Below, piece after piece: positions 6,300 through 7,115 of a stretch of 7,115 nucleotides of DNA. The DNA comes from Globobulimina sp. Lineage: Eukaryota; Foraminifera; Rotaliida. The position numbers were made by a program, and so were the translations under genes. Within the stretch, counting starts at the first letter, position 1; every line of letters begins with the position of its first letter. Under the pieces are notes generated by a model. That model did no database searches and had not been told where the DNA came from. It saw only the letters and a program-made list of their open reading frames with translations. Where the stretch lies: the NCBI GenBank assembly GCA_003354225.1, contig PIVH01000196.1, positions 1 through 7,115 on the forward strand. The letters run 5' to 3'.

Positions 6300-7115
6300 A
6301 TGACAGTGGTACTTATGTTAAAGCAATCAATGAAATCATTGACAGAGGGGAAAATATTATCAGAAGAGGAAGATATTGCGTTAAAATCGGATTATTATTT
6401 TAACACTGACAATGATAACAAAGAGTACAATCAGATTGATGATGATGACACTGACACTGACACTGACACTGATTCATCAATGGCAAATTCGATTGATACA
6501 ACAGGAACATTTACAACAACAACCACAGTAACTACAACTACAAAAACACGAAATGTGAAACAAAAATTTCAACGTTTGCGTGGAAGATCAAACAGCAAAA
6601 AATCGAGATTTAATATGAACGAAATTGAAACTACAGAAATGACAGAAATGACATCAGCCACAACGCAGCAAATTCACATTCGCGAAATATCAGAAATAAC
6701 AGCAACAGAAATGAGGGATATGACACATACGGATATTACAAAAATAAGACAATATGCAGAAGATAACTCAGATAATATACAAAATGGAGATATTAAACAT
6801 TCTCCAATTGAAATAACAACAGCCGATGAAATAAAATGTTGCAAAACAATTGATATTTATACTGGTTTATATATAATATTTGCATACAATATATTTATTG
6901 CCATATTATTAATTATTATCATAATTTGGGCCCTTGGATTGACACAATATCCGTCATATTTTGTTGCAATTTGGGGCATATTGTTCTTATTAATACGAAT
7001 TTGTATCTCTATTTTCGGATTTTTATTTATACCGAAAATGGTTGGTTTGCATGGAAACGAATTAATTTATTTGAAAGAAAGATACATAAAATTAATAAAT
7101 GTTTGGTCGATATTG
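6300..7115 (+). CDS. Thr/Asp-rich multi-pass membrane protein, N-terminal part (runs off right edge)
   Basis: From ATG at 6300 the frame is open for 272 codons to the window edge. Residues 1-60 are acidic and end in a (Asp-Thr)n run (50-58) coded by a hexanucleotide repeat. Residues 67-83 are almost all Thr. Residues 84-104 are basic. Residues 106-176 hold a degenerate [EDR]-[IM]-T pattern and are probably disordered. Two hydrophobic segments follow (about 188-214 and 219-245) after a Cys pair at 180-181, so this is a membrane protein with a long soluble N-terminal region, probably cytosolic. I recognise no family. The frame is also open upstream back to the TAA of the tetraspan gene. ATG 6300 is taken as first, but its context is weak (C at -3), and 6315 or 6330 are alternatives. 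The C-terminus is unseen. Confidence 0.72.
   Translation, partial: MTVVLMLKQSMKSLTEGKILSEEEDIALKSDYYFNTDNDNKEYNQIDDDDTDTDTDTDSSMANSIDTTGTFTTTTTVTTTTKTRNVKQKFQRLRGRSNSKKSRFNMNEIETTEMTEMTSATTQQIHIREISEITATEMRDMTHTDITKIRQYAEDNSDNIQNGDIKHSPIEITTADEIKCCKTIDIYTGLYIIFAYNIFIAILLIIIIIWALGLTQYPSYFVAIWGILFLLIRICISIFGFLFIPKMVGLHGNELIYLKERYIKLINVWSIL
6438..6473 (+). repeat. In-frame GAT / (GACACT)4 microsatellite
   Basis: GAT triplets run into four exact GACACT units at 6447-6470, encoding Asp-Thr repeats within the acidic N-terminal region of the right-edge gene. The unit is a multiple of three, so length changes would not break the frame. Confidence 0.85.

Noticed and set aside
1-7115. Nuclear code with TAA reassigned to an amino acid, suggested by three places where a frame stays open past a TAA
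   Set aside because: The TMEM144-like and Rac-type genes both end at TAA exactly at the expected C-terminus, the latter right after its CaaX box.
1-7115. CRISPR array, insertion sequence or other bacterial mobile system
   Set aside because: There are no regularly spaced repeats and no transposase or integrase, and the spliced eukaryotic genes exclude a prokaryotic source.

Overview
The window is AT-rich nuclear DNA of a eukaryote. The evidence is short GT-AG introns (about 53 to 86 bp) inside clearly conserved proteins, a Rho/Rac-family GTPase ending in a CaaX box, a TMEM144-family transporter, Kozak-like start contexts, AATAAA signals and low-complexity N/T/D-rich proteins. There is no bacterial operon structure and no ribosome binding sites. 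The compact layout and small introns suggest a free-living protist with a dense genome, possibly an amoeboid one. The sequence does not let me name the lineage. The standard genetic code fits, because the two best-conserved genes both stop at TAA at the expected C-terminus.

Layout, left to right. (1) Minus strand, 1-296: the N-terminal part of an unrecognised acidic protein running off the left edge. A signal-anchor-like ORF lies upstream in the same frame, behind a single TAA. (2) Minus strand, 531-845: a small eight-cysteine, zinc-finger-like protein. (3) Plus strand, 1024-2152: a two-exon TMEM144-like multi-pass membrane protein, divergent from the zinc-finger gene across a 178-bp shared upstream region. 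(4) Plus strand, 2296-2915: a two-exon Rac-type GTPase whose first coding exon is only 25 nt. (5) A 573-bp gap with small repeats and weak ORFs. (6) Plus strand, 3489-4973: four open segments that splice into one 418-residue orphan protein, possibly nuclear. (7) A 681-bp AT-rich gap with two inverted repeats. (8) Plus strand, 5655-6188: a four-TM, claudin/PMP22-like tetraspan protein. (9) Plus strand, 6300 to the right edge: the N-terminal part of a Thr/Asp-rich, multi-pass membrane protein, in the same frame as gene 8.

No pathway clearly ties these genes together. It reads as an ordinary dense chromosomal segment with two recognisable housekeeping or signalling genes and several lineage-specific ones. 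The least explained parts are the four-exon orphan gene, the membrane-protein pair at the right end and the hairpin at 5341-5419. The splice models come from reading frame and splice motifs only and have not been tested against transcripts.
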